Below, one piece after another: positions 25,171-33,853 of a stretch of 64,000 bases of DNA; within the stretch, counting starts at the first letter, position 1, and each line of letters starts with the position of its first letter. The notes below the pieces were generated by a model. It had not been told where the DNA came from and ran no database searches. It saw only the letters and a list, made by a program, of their open reading frames with translations. The translations under genes were made by a program, and so were the position numbers. The stretch lies in contig NZ_CP011805.1 of NCBI RefSeq assembly GCF_001028625.1, positions 1,426,001 to 1,490,000 of the forward strand, given 5' to 3'. The DNA is from Pelagerythrobacter marensis. GTDB lineage: Bacteria > Pseudomonadota > Alphaproteobacteria > Sphingomonadales > Sphingomonadaceae.

Positions 25171-25899
25171 ATGGCCGAACGTCTCCGCCTCGGCGTCAAC
25201 ATCGACCACGTTGCCACGATCCGCAATGCGCGCGGGGGCGACCATCCCGATCCGGTGCGCGCGGCGGAAATCGTCGCGGCGGTCGGCGGCAACGGGATCA
25301 CCGCGCATCTGCGTGAAGACCGGCGCCATATCCGTGACGAGGATCTGGTCCGCATCCAGGCGGCGACCGAATTGCCGCTGAACCTGGAAATGGCAGCGAC
25401 CGAGGAAATGCTTGAAATCGCCCTGCGGCATCGCCCCCATGCCGCCTGCATCGTGCCCGAGAAGCGCGAAGAGCGCACGACCGAAGGCGGGCTGGATGCA
25501 GCCGGGCTGCACAATCAGCTCGCCCCGGTGGTGGCCCGCCTGCTGGATGCCGGCATCCGGGTCAGCCTGTTTATCGAGGCGAGCGAACGCCAGCTCGACG
25601 CCGCGCTGCGGCTGGGCGCGCCCGTGGTGGAATTCCACACCGGCGAATATGCCCATGCCACAGGGGAAGACCGCGCGCGCGAGCTGAGGCGCATCGCCGA
25701 TATGGCCGCGCTGGCGGCGAAGAACGGGATCGAACCGCACGCCGGCCATGGCCTCACTTACGATAATGTCCAGCCGATCGCCGCCATCCCGCAGCTCGCG
25801 GAACTGAACATCGGCCACTATCTGGTGGGTGAAGCGGTCTTCGTCGGGCTGGAAGGCGCGGTGCGCACGATGCGCGATCTGATGGACGAGGCGCGCTGA
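25171..25899 (+). CDS. pdxJ: Pyridoxine 5'-phosphate synthase
   Basis: A 242-residue TIM-barrel enzyme that makes pyridoxine phosphate from deoxyxylulose phosphate and 3-amino-2-oxopropyl phosphate. It begins RLGVNIDHVATIRNARGG, then GITAHLREDRRHI, LNLEMAATEEM, CIVPEKREERTTEGGLD and IEPHAGHGLTYDNV, all diagnostic. The spacing to pyrE is 1 bp. pdxJ-acpS adjacency is conserved in proteobacteria. Confidence 0.97.
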   Translation: MAERLRLGVNIDHVATIRNARGGDHPDPVRAAEIVAAVGGNGITAHLREDRRHIRDEDLVRIQAATELPLNLEMAATEEMLEIALRHRPHAACIVPEKREERTTEGGLDAAGLHNQLAPVVARLLDAGIRVSLFIEASERQLDAALRLGAPVVEFHTGEYAHATGEDRARELRRIADMAALAAKNGIEPHAGHGLTYDNVQPIAAIPQLAELNIGHYLVGEAVFVGLEGAVRTMRDLMDEAR

Positions 25900-25902
25900 A
25901 CC

Positions 25903-26304
25903 ATGATTATCGGCATGGGATCGGATCTTACGAACATGGACCGCATCGCCGCTTCGCTGGAACGGTGGGGCGAGAAGTTCGAACGGCGTTGCTTCACCGA
26001 TGTCGAACGGGCCAAGGCGGCCCGGCGCCCCTATACCCGCACCGGCACCTTTGCGAAGCGCTGGGCGGCCAAGGAAGCCTTTGCCAAGGCCGTGGGTACG
26101 GGTTTCAGCCGCGGCGTGTTCCACAAGGATATCGGCGTCGTGAACGCCCCATCGGGCGCACCGACGCTGGAACTGGCCGGCGGCGCCGCGGCGCGGCTTG
26201 CGGAAATGACGCCGGAAGGCCATGAAGCCGTCATTCATCTCACCCTAACCGACGACCATCCATGGGCCCAGGCCTTCGTGATTATCGAGGCCCGCCCTTC
26301 ATGA
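25903..26304 (+). CDS. acpS: Holo-[acyl-carrier-protein] synthase
   Basis: A 133-residue phosphopantetheinyl transferase that activates acyl carrier protein for fatty acid synthesis. The Mg-binding motif is IIGMGSDLTNMDRI, and the second motif is KRWAAKEAFAKAVGTG. Length is normal. It starts 3 bp after pdxJ and its stop overlaps the lepB start (ATGA). Confidence 0.95.
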   Translation: MIIGMGSDLTNMDRIAASLERWGEKFERRCFTDVERAKAARRPYTRTGTFAKRWAAKEAFAKAVGTGFSRGVFHKDIGVVNAPSGAPTLELAGGAAARLAEMTPEGHEAVIHLTLTDDHPWAQAFVIIEARPS

Positions 26305-27197
26305 GCAGCGCATCTTCCACCGTGACCGACACCGCCGAAAAGAAGAAAAAAGAGAAGATCGACTGGCTGTCCGAAATTCGCGGACTGGCCCTGATGCTGC
26401 TCGCGGTGCTGGGCTTCCACAGCTTCATCGCCAAACCGTTCTACATCCCCAGCGAATCGATGCTGCCCAACCTGCTGGTGGGCGACAGGCTGGTGGTCAG
26501 CAAATATCCCTATGGCTGGAGCTGGGCCTCGATCTCGTTCCACCTGATGCCGCGCGGCGAATGGCGCGTCTGGCCCGGGACGCCCGAATACGGCGATATC
26601 GTGATCCCCGTGCATCCGGTGCGGGATGAAGATTATATCAAGCGCGTGGTCGGCCTGCCGGGCGACACTTTCGAAGTGCGCGGCGGCCAGATCGTGATCG
26701 ACGGCACGCCGGTCCCGCAGGAAGTCGAACCGCCGCTGCGCATTCCGATCGACGCCAACATGCAGTGCGATTTCGGCGGCGATCCGCACACCGGGATGCC
26801 GCTCGATTACACCGCCACCCTGCCCGACGGCACGCCGGTGTGCGAGCCGCCGACACTGCGCGAAACGCTGCCCAACGGGGCGACTTATCTGGTCATCGAC
26901 CACAAGCAGCAGACGCTCGACGATTTCGGTCCGATCGTAATTCCCGAAGGGCACGTGATGGTCATGGGCGACAACCGCGACCATTCGGCCGACAGCCGCG
27001 CCTACGACCCGAGCGGGCTGATGGGGCCGGTGCCGCTGGAAAACGTCGGTGGACGGGCGGAATTCATCACTTTCTCGCTGGACGGAACGACCGGCTTCAA
27101 TCCGATCAGCTGGTTCACCTCCTTGCGCGGCGGCCGCGCCTGGAGCACACTGCGTCCCGCAATCGCCGACAGGGGCACCGAGAGTGAGCGAGACTAA
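26301..27197 (+). CDS. lepB: Signal peptidase I
   Basis: A 298-residue membrane protease that removes signal peptides from Sec-exported proteins. One N-terminal helix (LALMLLAVLGFHSFIA) anchors it. The catalytic serine is Ser53 in IPSESMLPNLLVGD and the general-base lysine is Lys114 in DEDYIKRVVGLPGD; VMVMGDNRDHSADSR is box E. An insertion of about 60 residues separates the Lys box from box E, usual for this group. Its 3' end overlaps the next gene by 14 bp. Confidence 0.96.
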   Translation: MSSASSTVTDTAEKKKKEKIDWLSEIRGLALMLLAVLGFHSFIAKPFYIPSESMLPNLLVGDRLVVSKYPYGWSWASISFHLMPRGEWRVWPGTPEYGDIVIPVHPVRDEDYIKRVVGLPGDTFEVRGGQIVIDGTPVPQEVEPPLRIPIDANMQCDFGGDPHTGMPLDYTATLPDGTPVCEPPTLRETLPNGATYLVIDHKQQTLDDFGPIVIPEGHVMVMGDNRDHSADSRAYDPSGLMGPVPLENVGGRAEFITFSLDGTTGFNPISWFTSLRGGRAWSTLRPAIADRGTESERD

Positions 27198-28296
27198 GGA
27201 AGCGCAAGGCGCGCCGAAGGCATCGATGGGCAAGAGCCCGGCTCACATCAGAAACCCCGAATTGCGGTTCGAGGCGATGCGCGCGCTTGTCTGGGCGGCG
27301 GTGGTCGGCCTGTTCGTCCTCGCCGTCTATATCTCGCAATCGCTGCTGGTGATCTTCGGCGCGATGGTGTTCGCGACCATGATCGACGGCGGTTCGCGCC
27401 TGCTCGACCGTTATTTCAGGATCGCGCGCGGATGGCGCGTTGCGATGGTGATCGTCGCAATGGTCGGCTTCCTCGCCTGGCTCGGCTATTTCGCAGGGTC
27501 GCAGATATCGCAGCAGGCGGCCGAATTTCCCGCGATCATCGGCGAACAGGTCGGGCGGCTGCTGGGCCTGCTGCGCGAACAGGGCTTCGCCATCGATCAG
27601 GACGACGTGCAGAACGTCGCCGGGAACCTGGTCAGCGGCGTGGGCACGGTCACCCGCGCGATCGGCGGCATCTTCGGCGGCTTCGCGACGATCCTGCTGA
27701 TCCTGATCATCGGCATATATATCGCGATCGATCCCAATCTGTACGAACGCGGCGTGGCCTGGATGGTCCCGCCAAAGCAGCGTTCCATCTTCCACGATAC
27801 GCTGGAACACATGTCGTTCACCATGCGCCGCCTGCTCGCCGGCCGTCTGGTGGGCATGTTTGCGGAAGGGATATTCACCTGGGCCCTGCTGGCATACGGG
27901 GGGCAACTGATCGGGATCGGGCCGGTGCCGATGGCCGTCCTGCTGGGTCTGCTGACCGGGCTGCTGGCCTTCATCCCCAATATCGGCGCGCTGATTTCAG
28001 GGGTTCTGATGGTGCTGGTCGGTTTTTCCGGCGGCACCGACATGGGGCTTTACACCATCTTCGTCTATCTGCTGGTGCAGAACTTCGACGGGTACGTCCT
28101 GATCCCGATGATCGCCAAGAAAACGGTCGATCTGGCCCCCGCGCTGGTGCTGGGCGCACAGCTGATTTTCGGCGTCATGTTCGGCATCCTGGGCTTGGCG
28201 CTGGCCGATCCGCTGCTGGCGATGATCAAGGTCGGCCTGGAACGGCGCGCAGCACGTCTGGACAGTGAAACCACCCCAACCGGGCCGGAGGACTGA
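27184..28296 (+). CDS. AI-2E family transporter (permease)
   Basis: A 370-residue inner-membrane protein with about eight helices. It matches the PF01594 family: VYISQSLLVIFGAMVFATMIDGGSRLL, then GIYIAIDPNLYERGVAWMVPP, MSFTMRRLLAGRLVGMFAEGIFTW and LTGLLAFIPNIGALISGV. Members are proposed to export autoinducer-2 or small molecules, or to exchange Na+/H+; the substrate here is unknown. The GTG at 27184 overlaps lepB; an ATG at 27226 is an alternative. rnc and era, frequent partners of lepB, are absent. Confidence 0.88.
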   Translation: MSETKEAQGAPKASMGKSPAHIRNPELRFEAMRALVWAAVVGLFVLAVYISQSLLVIFGAMVFATMIDGGSRLLDRYFRIARGWRVAMVIVAMVGFLAWLGYFAGSQISQQAAEFPAIIGEQVGRLLGLLREQGFAIDQDDVQNVAGNLVSGVGTVTRAIGGIFGGFATILLILIIGIYIAIDPNLYERGVAWMVPPKQRSIFHDTLEHMSFTMRRLLAGRLVGMFAEGIFTWALLAYGGQLIGIGPVPMAVLLGLLTGLLAFIPNIGALISGVLMVLVGFSGGTDMGLYTIFVYLLVQNFDGYVLIPMIAKKTVDLAPALVLGAQLIFGVMFGILGLALADPLLAMIKVGLERRAARLDSETTPTGPED

Positions 28297-29435
28297 TGGC
28301 ACGCAAGTTTCTCTATTTCGTCGCGATCCTGATCATTTTGGCCATCGCGGCCATGTTCGCGCTGCGGTTCTTCTGGGACGATCTGGCAGAGCTTGCCTAT
28401 GTCCCCAGCACCGAGTTCGTCGCACAGGCTCCGCTGGAGACGAACGCCTATCAGGACCCGGTCATGTGGCTGTCGCGCCCCGGCATCGGGCTGGACGATG
28501 CCGCGCGGTGGCAGCCGGCCATGCAGGGCGAAGGGCGGCAACTGCCCGCCGATAGCGAGGATGGGCCGGGCGATTTCGCGGTCTTCTTCATCCATCCGAC
28601 CAGCTACCTCGACCGCTCGCAGTGGAATGCCCCGCTCGACGACGGCGAATCGCAGCGCATCGCAAGGATTTACGTCCGCGGCATGGCCAGCCCGTTCAAT
28701 CGGGCGAGCGAGATCTGGGCGCCGCGCTATCGCCAGGCGACCTTCGGCGCGTTCCTGACCGATTCGGACGAGGCGCGCCAGGCACTGAATGCCGCCTATA
28801 TCGACGTGAAGCAGGCTTTCGAATTCTTCGTCGCCAGCGTGGACGAGGACACGCCGATCGTTCTCGCCGGCCACAGCCAGGGCGCGCTGCACCTGCTGCG
28901 CCTCTTGCGCGAAGAGCTGGCGGAAAGCCCGCTCAAGGGGCGTGTCGCGGCAATCTATGCCATTGGCTGGCCGATTTCGGTCGAGCACGATCTGCCCGCG
29001 CTGGGGTTTCCCGCATGTGCCACGGCATCGCAGGCGGGCTGCATACTGAGCTGGTCGACATTCGCCGAACCCGCCGATCCCAGCGCCGTGATCGAAGCCT
29101 ACAGCGGCTCGGCCGGATTCGACGGGACGATGCGCGGCGACAGCGCCATCCTTTGCACCAATCCGCTGACGGGCGGGATCGGCGGCGCGGCGCCTGCGGA
29201 AGCCAACCTGGGTACGCTGATTCCCGAAGCCGATTATTCGAGCGGCCAGCTGGTGCCCGGATCGGTCCCCGCGCGATGCAGCGAACAGGGTCTTCTGCTG
29301 ATCGGGGACCCGCCGGAAATCGGCAGCGCGGTCCTGCCGGGCAACAACTATCACGTCTATGACATTCCCCTGTTCTGGGAGAACGTGAAGCAGGACGTAT
29401 CGCGGCGGGTTTCGGCGTGGTCGAACCGCCCCTGA
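28296..29435 (+). CDS. DUF3089 family alpha/beta-hydrolase, membrane anchored
   Basis: A 379-residue protein with an N-terminal membrane helix (LYFVAILIILAIAAMFAL) and an alpha/beta-hydrolase domain facing the periplasm. The nucleophile elbow is VLAGHSQGALHL with Ser194; FFIHPTSYLDRSQWN and the C-terminal NNYHVYDIPLFWENVK (likely catalytic His) are DUF3089 marks. The substrate is unknown. The ATG shares one base with the preceding stop, so it is co-translated with the permease. Confidence 0.85.
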   Translation: MARKFLYFVAILIILAIAAMFALRFFWDDLAELAYVPSTEFVAQAPLETNAYQDPVMWLSRPGIGLDDAARWQPAMQGEGRQLPADSEDGPGDFAVFFIHPTSYLDRSQWNAPLDDGESQRIARIYVRGMASPFNRASEIWAPRYRQATFGAFLTDSDEARQALNAAYIDVKQAFEFFVASVDEDTPIVLAGHSQGALHLLRLLREELAESPLKGRVAAIYAIGWPISVEHDLPALGFPACATASQAGCILSWSTFAEPADPSAVIEAYSGSAGFDGTMRGDSAILCTNPLTGGIGGAAPAEANLGTLIPEADYSSGQLVPGSVPARCSEQGLLLIGDPPEIGSAVLPGNNYHVYDIPLFWENVKQDVSRRVSAWSNRP

Positions 29436-29902
29436 TCGCCGAAAGCAACGCAGAATTCGCCGCCGCCCTGCCCGACGGCGGCACTCTGCTTGCGCTCGAC
29501 CTGGGGACGAAAACCATCGGCACCGCTACCTGCGATGCCGGATGGCATTTTGCCACTGCCGGAAAAACAATCGCGCGCGGCAAGTTCGGGCGCGATCTGG
29601 AAACGCTGACGGCACTGATGCGCGAACGCACGGTCAAAGGCATCGTGATCGGCCTGCCCCGCAACATGGACGGCAGCGAAGGGCCGCGGGCGCAGTCGAG
29701 CCGCGCCTATGCGCGCAACCTGTCGGCCGGCCTGGGCCTGCCGATCCTGCTGTGGGACGAACGGTGGTCAACCGCGAGTGCGGAGCGGGACATGATCGGG
29801 CAGGATCTGAGCCGGCGCAAACGGGCCGAACGGATCGACAGCCATGCCGCCGCCGTAATCCTGCAAGGCGCAATCGACGCGCTGACCGGCGCGGCGTTCT
29901 AG
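29417..29902 (+). CDS. ruvX: Putative pre-16S rRNA nuclease / Holliday junction resolvase (YqgF/RuvX)
   Basis: A 161-residue RNase H-fold nuclease that trims the 5' end of 16S rRNA in E. coli and has been linked to Holliday junctions. Catalytic acids are Asp28 in LLALDLGTKTIG, the glutamate in LLWDERWSTASAE, and the aspartate in RIDSHAAAVIL; IVIGLPRNMDGSEGP is the central motif. The GTG start at 29417 lies inside the DUF3089 gene (19-bp overlap). It ends the plus-strand run that started at pyrE. Confidence 0.92.
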   Translation: MVEPPLIAESNAEFAAALPDGGTLLALDLGTKTIGTATCDAGWHFATAGKTIARGKFGRDLETLTALMRERTVKGIVIGLPRNMDGSEGPRAQSSRAYARNLSAGLGLPILLWDERWSTASAERDMIGQDLSRRKRAERIDSHAAAVILQGAIDALTGAAF

Positions 29903-29910
29903 ATCGGCGT

Positions 29911-30834
29911 TCATCGGGACGGCGCAGGCTTCGGCGCTTCCGCCAGCCGCGCGCGCCGCGACGCCGCCTCCCCCGCGACCAGCCGACTGCCCGACCGCTC
30001 CGCCTCCCGCCAGATGGCATCCGTCCCGCGCCGCGTCACGGCAGCGCCCGCGCGCGCTTCGAAGCAGGCGAGGCGCAGGCGGTCGCTGGGATGGGTACGA
30101 CCGAACCGTTGGGCGAGGTCGATCGCTTCCGCCCCGCCCAGCCCCACGGCCACGCGCAGAAACGCCTCGCTCGAACCGGGGTTGAGAACCCGGCTCACGC
30201 GATCGGCCTCCAGATCGAAAGCATATTGATCGAGCCATCCGCAGGCAGGGTCGGCGGCAACGATGTTGAGTGACACCGAAAGGCTCTCCGGCGGCAACTG
30301 GCAGTGCACATCGCGGTGCGCCCGGTAATGCAGCAACTTGCCCGGCGACAGGGTGCTGCGTTCGACGAAGCGCAGCCCGGCCCTTTCCCCCCGGCAACCC
30401 GCCACCGCCCGATAATCGTACTCGTAATAATCGCTGACGTATCCGGGGCCGAAGTAACCGACAGTGAGGAAATCGAAATTGTGATCGTGCGGAAGGTTGT
30501 AGACGAAAGCCTGCGTTCCGCTGGTGCGGCAGGCATGATCCTCGCGCGCGGGCCAAAGATTGGCGCGCAGGAAATGCCCACCACGCGGATGCGACAGCAT
30601 GATCGCCTGCGGTCCATAGCCGCCGTCGGTCCCTTCGTTGCGGTACTGTTGCATCAGCCGCTCGATCATCAGGTCGCCCAGGAATGCGCGGTTCCGACCC
30701 AGCCGGGCCAGCCACTGCGCGGCGTGATCGCGGCTTCCCGTGTCGCGGGGGTCAAAGCCGCTGTCCTCCAGCGCCTCGACCGTCTGATCGAGCGTGGCCG
30801 GCGGCGGATCGCCGCTTTCGATTACGCAGGGCAT
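29911..30834 (-). CDS. Unrecognised His-rich, cupin-like protein (third gene of peptide operon)
   Basis: A 307-residue soluble protein that I cannot place in a named family. A central block looks like a metal-binding beta-barrel: VYNLPHDHNFDFLTVGYFGPGY gives His116 and His118, YYEYDY adds acidic residues, and LLHYRAHRDVHCQLPPESLSVSLNIV adds His169, His173 and His177. This is the spacing of a cupin-type Fe site, so an oxygenase or isomerase is possible. The last 100 residues are helical. It overlaps the upstream 324-residue gene by 13 bp and is third in an operon headed by a 55-residue peptide. Confidence 0.6.
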   Translation of the reverse strand: MPCVIESGDPPPATLDQTVEALEDSGFDPRDTGSRDHAAQWLARLGRNRAFLGDLMIERLMQQYRNEGTDGGYGPQAIMLSHPRGGHFLRANLWPAREDHACRTSGTQAFVYNLPHDHNFDFLTVGYFGPGYVSDYYEYDYRAVAGCRGERAGLRFVERSTLSPGKLLHYRAHRDVHCQLPPESLSVSLNIVAADPACGWLDQYAFDLEADRVSRVLNPGSSEAFLRVAVGLGGAEAIDLAQRFGRTHPSDRLRLACFEARAGAAVTRRGTDAIWREAERSGSRLVAGEAASRRARLAEAPKPAPSR

Positions 30835-31796
30835 GGCATCGCCGCCTGAACACGCCGAAGCTGCGGATAACGATGCAGCAGATCGCGGCGCAACGCAGCC
30901 GCCATGCCCGCCAGAGGGTCCGCCGCATCATCCGCGATTTGCGCAAGGGCATCGAACCCCGCACCGCTGTCCAGCGCCAGATACTCGCGCAGCGCCTGCC
31001 AGCGCAGGCTGTCGCTGCCGCAGCGCAGGACCGCCTCTATCGCCGGGGCAGCATCGCGACGCCCCATCCGGCACAGCACCGCCAGCATCAGTTCGGCCCG
31101 GCTTTCGCCCGCATCGCCCGCCGCGCGATGGACCAGCGCCCCGTCGGCGATCCGGTATTCCAGGCTCTGCAACGGGCTCTGCGCCTGTCGCGCCAGACGC
31201 AGGAGCACGAGCCCCCCGTGCGTACGATCGACCAGCTTGCTCGATCGTCTCGCGGCAAAGCGGAGCCTGCGGCCGGGAAACAGCGTGAGCGGGGTGAAGG
31301 CCAGATCCGCCCTGGCGCCATGCGGCCCCTTCACCGATACCCGCCGGGCGCGCGCGGCCCCGGTCAGGCACAGCTCGTGCCGTTCCCCGTCCGCGAAACT
31401 GACCGTCGTGACCGGCTGCGGGCGTGTCTGGGGTTCGTACCGGACCAGTGACAGCCGTGCCCGGCCGGTGTGCGCGAGCTGAAGCGTTGTCATCCCTTCG
31501 ACCACCTGATGGCGGAACGGTACGTGAGCCAGCGGCTGTCGCCCCATCGCCTGGATCATCGGGGCGATCAGCGCGTCGACGAACGCCCTGGCGGCGGCCG
31601 GATCGCGCACCAGCGCCCGCAGCCGGGGGCATTCGGCCAGCGGTGCACCCTCGCCATACGGTGCCAGTTCCTCCAGCACAGCCGCCACCGGGGGTGACTG
31701 GCGCCAGCCCCCGGCAGCGGCCTCGACAGCGGACTGCGCCGCATGGTGCGCAGCGCGGTCGCCGCGCAGGGCGCAGATCGCAGGATCGATTCGCAT
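30822..31796 (-). CDS. Hypothetical protein with HEAT-like C-terminus (second gene of peptide operon)
   Basis: A 324-residue soluble protein of unknown family. The N-terminal part is helical (AVEAAAGGWRQSPPVAAVLEEL), the centre is beta-rich and Arg-rich (ARRVSVKGPHGARADLAFTP), and residues from about 230 form short paired helices, SRAELMLAVLCRMGRRDAAPAIEAVL and SLRWQALREYLALDSGAGFDALAQIA, like HEAT repeats. Such repeats usually mediate protein binding. The gene lies 10 bp after the small peptide gene and overlaps the third gene, so the three act together. Confidence 0.6.
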   Translation of the reverse strand: MRIDPAICALRGDRAAHHAAQSAVEAAAGGWRQSPPVAAVLEELAPYGEGAPLAECPRLRALVRDPAAARAFVDALIAPMIQAMGRQPLAHVPFRHQVVEGMTTLQLAHTGRARLSLVRYEPQTRPQPVTTVSFADGERHELCLTGAARARRVSVKGPHGARADLAFTPLTLFPGRRLRFAARRSSKLVDRTHGGLVLLRLARQAQSPLQSLEYRIADGALVHRAAGDAGESRAELMLAVLCRMGRRDAAPAIEAVLRCGSDSLRWQALREYLALDSGAGFDALAQIADDAADPLAGMAAALRRDLLHRYPQLRRVQAAMPCPA

Positions 31797-31806
31797 TCCT
31801 GCTGCC

Positions 31807-31974
31807 TCAGAACAGCAGATCGGGCAGTTTGGAGCCGGTTTCGTAGAGATAGACCATGACGATCACGGCGCGGTCGTCGGATGCGGCGGTCGCCGCATCG
31901 GACAGGCTGCCAAACATGCCGGCCGCGCTTTCCAGAACCGGCAAGGATGCAAGATCGATTTTCGGAAGGGTCAT
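31807..31974 (-). CDS. 55-residue acidic peptide heading a three-gene operon
   Basis: The peptide starts MTLPKIDLASLPVLE and ends YETGSKLPDLLF. It has an Ala/Ser-rich helical middle and a strongly hydrophobic VIVMVYLY stretch near the C-terminus; there is no signal peptide and no cysteine. A ribosome site (cagggaaac) precedes the ATG at 31974. The gene is followed after 10 bp by the HEAT-like protein and then the cupin-like protein. A short leader-like peptide before two larger, possibly modifying genes recalls RiPP precursors, but no known RiPP enzyme is present, so this is only a hypothesis. Confidence 0.6.
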   Translation of the reverse strand: MTLPKIDLASLPVLESAAGMFGSLSDAATAASDDRAVIVMVYLYETGSKLPDLLF

Positions 31975-32093
31975 ATTTCGGTTTCCCTGTTGCACGGGCG
32001 CAATCCTGCCCGCGCCGCCAGGGTGCCGCACAAGCTGCGCGCACCGTGAATTAGAACATTGCAATGCCAGCGTGCCGCCCTAGAGCCGGGAGC

Positions 32094-32537
32094 ATGGCCG
32101 ACGACCTGCCACCGTTCGATCCCGCCACCGCCGCGCCGTTCATGCTCGGCCGTGGCCATCCCGGATGGCTGGGCCTGCGCTATCTGGCGCACGGCGCAGA
32201 CTGGGTGGAGCTGGCCCTGCCCTGGCGAGAGGATCTGGTGGGCGAAACCGACAGCGGCGTGCTCGCCACCGGGCCGATCGTCAGCCTGATGGACATGGCT
32301 TCCGGCATGTCGATCTGGACGGCGACCGGGGAGTTTCGCGCAATCGCCACGCTCGATCTCAGGGTCGATTACATGCGCCCTGCCCGCTCGGGCGCGGCGG
32401 TGACCGGGCGTGCGGAATGCTATCGCATCACCCGTTCCGCCGCTTTCGTGCGCGGGATCGCCCATGACGGCGAGCCCGACCATCCGATCGCTCATGTGGC
32501 GGGCGTGTTCATGTCCATTCCCTGGAGAGGCCGATGA
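32094..32537 (+). CDS. PaaI family thioesterase (copy 1)
   Basis: A 147-residue hotdog-fold protein. ADWVELALPWREDLVG and the ATGPIVSLMDMASGMSIW helix are typical of PaaI-type acyl-CoA thioesterases; IATLDLRVDYMRPARSGAAVTGRAE forms the core strands and RITRSAAFVRGIAHDG the next. The ATG at 32094 is chosen; upstream codons lack a ribosome site. It overlaps the second hotdog gene by 4 bp (ATGA). The acyl substrate is unknown. Confidence 0.85.
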   Translation: MADDLPPFDPATAAPFMLGRGHPGWLGLRYLAHGADWVELALPWREDLVGETDSGVLATGPIVSLMDMASGMSIWTATGEFRAIATLDLRVDYMRPARSGAAVTGRAECYRITRSAAFVRGIAHDGEPDHPIAHVAGVFMSIPWRGR

Positions 32538-32974
32538 CCGGCGACCCCGCGATCAGCGCGCTGGAGCGCGACCTGCCCGCCTATGCCCGCTCGCTCGGTA
32601 TCGGGATCGATTCGATGGAAGATGGCAGCCCGGTGCTGCGCATCCCGTTCGGCGAAATCGTCGAAGGGCGACCGACGGTGTTTCACGGCGGGGCAACCAG
32701 CGGTCTGCTGGAAAACGCCGGCTATGCCGCCCTGCGCGCACAGCTTGCCCGCGCGGGCCGCGAACACCGGCTGAAACCGATCAACGTCACCGTGCAGTTC
32801 CTCAGCGCGGCGAAGGCCAAGCCGACATATGCGCGCGGCCGCGTGCTGCGCATGGGCCGCCGCAATGCTAATATTGAGGTGGAGGCGTGGCAGGATGACC
32901 GATCGCGCCCGGTCGCAACGGCAGTAATGAACGTCCTAATGGCCGAAACCGGGGGCGACGGGGCCGAAGCCTAG
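32534..32974 (+). CDS. PaaI family thioesterase (copy 2)
   Basis: A 146-residue hotdog-fold protein, distant in sequence from the preceding copy but with the same plan: PTVFHGGATSGLLENAGYAAL carries the HGG motif and the long helix, KPINVTVQFLSAAKAKPTYARGRVL the strands, and NANIEVEAWQDD the last motif. The HGG motif, missing in copy 1, suggests that this is the catalytic partner and that the two may form a hetero-oligomer. Translation is coupled to copy 1. Its stop overlaps the convergent metallopeptidase by 4 bp. Confidence 0.85.
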   Translation: MTGDPAISALERDLPAYARSLGIGIDSMEDGSPVLRIPFGEIVEGRPTVFHGGATSGLLENAGYAALRAQLARAGREHRLKPINVTVQFLSAAKAKPTYARGRVLRMGRRNANIEVEAWQDDRSRPVATAVMNVLMAETGGDGAEA

Positions 32975-33840
32975 CAGACTTCCGCCGTGTTCTGCGGGAT
33001 CGGCCCGGGCGGAACGCGGGCCGGATGGCCGTGGAACGGGTCGGCAGCGAGGAGATGCCGGTCGCCATAAGCCTGCGCGAGCACGGCGGCGAGGCGCGGG
33101 TCGTATGCGGCCAGATCGGTGTGGTTCAAAATCCTCCGCCCATCGAACACGGCAAGCCGGTTGGAATTGAACCAGAACTGCGTGCCCTCTGCCCAGTATT
33201 CCTGCACCGTGGTGCTGGCGTACTCATCCTTCCACAGCCCTTCGTCGAGCGCCGCGGCGTAAGCCTGCTCGACTTGCGCATAGAGCGCGGGATCGACCGT
33301 CTCGATTGCATCGAGCACGTTGTGCGCGAATTCGTGGACCAGAATGGTTTCGCCGTAATAGCGGCTCGCCGGGCGGCCCAGCACGTCCTCTTCCGCCGCG
33401 ACGGTGAACGCTCCGCCGATCCCGCGCACCCGCGCGTTCCAGTATTCGCGATCGGACAGCCGCCCGATCCGCTGTTCGTAGTGCTTGCGCTCGCAGCGGG
33501 TGAGGCGCGGATCGTCCGGGGTCGGTCTGGTCCAGTGCGCGTTCTGGGGCAGATCGGTGATCGCTTCGCTTTCCGCCATGATCGCGACGCGATATCCCCG
33601 CTGCACCAGCGCGGTGCGCAGATCGGGGCGATGGGCGAGCATGTCGTCTATCATCCGCGACGCCCTCACCAGCGTATCGCCCTCCACACGCGCGGAGGAA
33701 ACGACCGCAATGCCGCCGGCATCCCGGTATCGGCTGTAAAACGGATCAAGCCCCAGATGCGCCGGCGGCGCCGACCCGCCAGCCGTGCAACCGACAAGCG
33801 AGCAGGCAATCGCCGCTAGGGCGAAGGTCCTGCACGCCAT
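32971..33840 (-). CDS. Putative zinc metallopeptidase lipoprotein (HExxH)
   Basis: A 289-residue protein with a lipoprotein signal peptide ending SLVGC (Cys18). The zinc motif is ILVHEFAHNVLD with His169, Glu170 and His173; YWAEGTQFWFNSNR about 40 residues later may supply the third ligand, as in M34-like (anthrax lethal factor-type) or related peptidases. It is likely exported and lipid-anchored. The gene sits 13 bp downstream of sdhA, where sdhB is commonly found in alphaproteobacteria, and could be read through from the sdh promoter. Substrate unknown. Confidence 0.7.
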   Translation of the reverse strand: MACRTFALAAIACSLVGCTAGGSAPPAHLGLDPFYSRYRDAGGIAVVSSARVEGDTLVRASRMIDDMLAHRPDLRTALVQRGYRVAIMAESEAITDLPQNAHWTRPTPDDPRLTRCERKHYEQRIGRLSDREYWNARVRGIGGAFTVAAEEDVLGRPASRYYGETILVHEFAHNVLDAIETVDPALYAQVEQAYAAALDEGLWKDEYASTTVQEYWAEGTQFWFNSNRLAVFDGRRILNHTDLAAYDPRLAAVLAQAYGDRHLLAADPFHGHPARVPPGPIPQNTAEVC

Positions 33841-33853
33841 GACCGCCCCCGGT

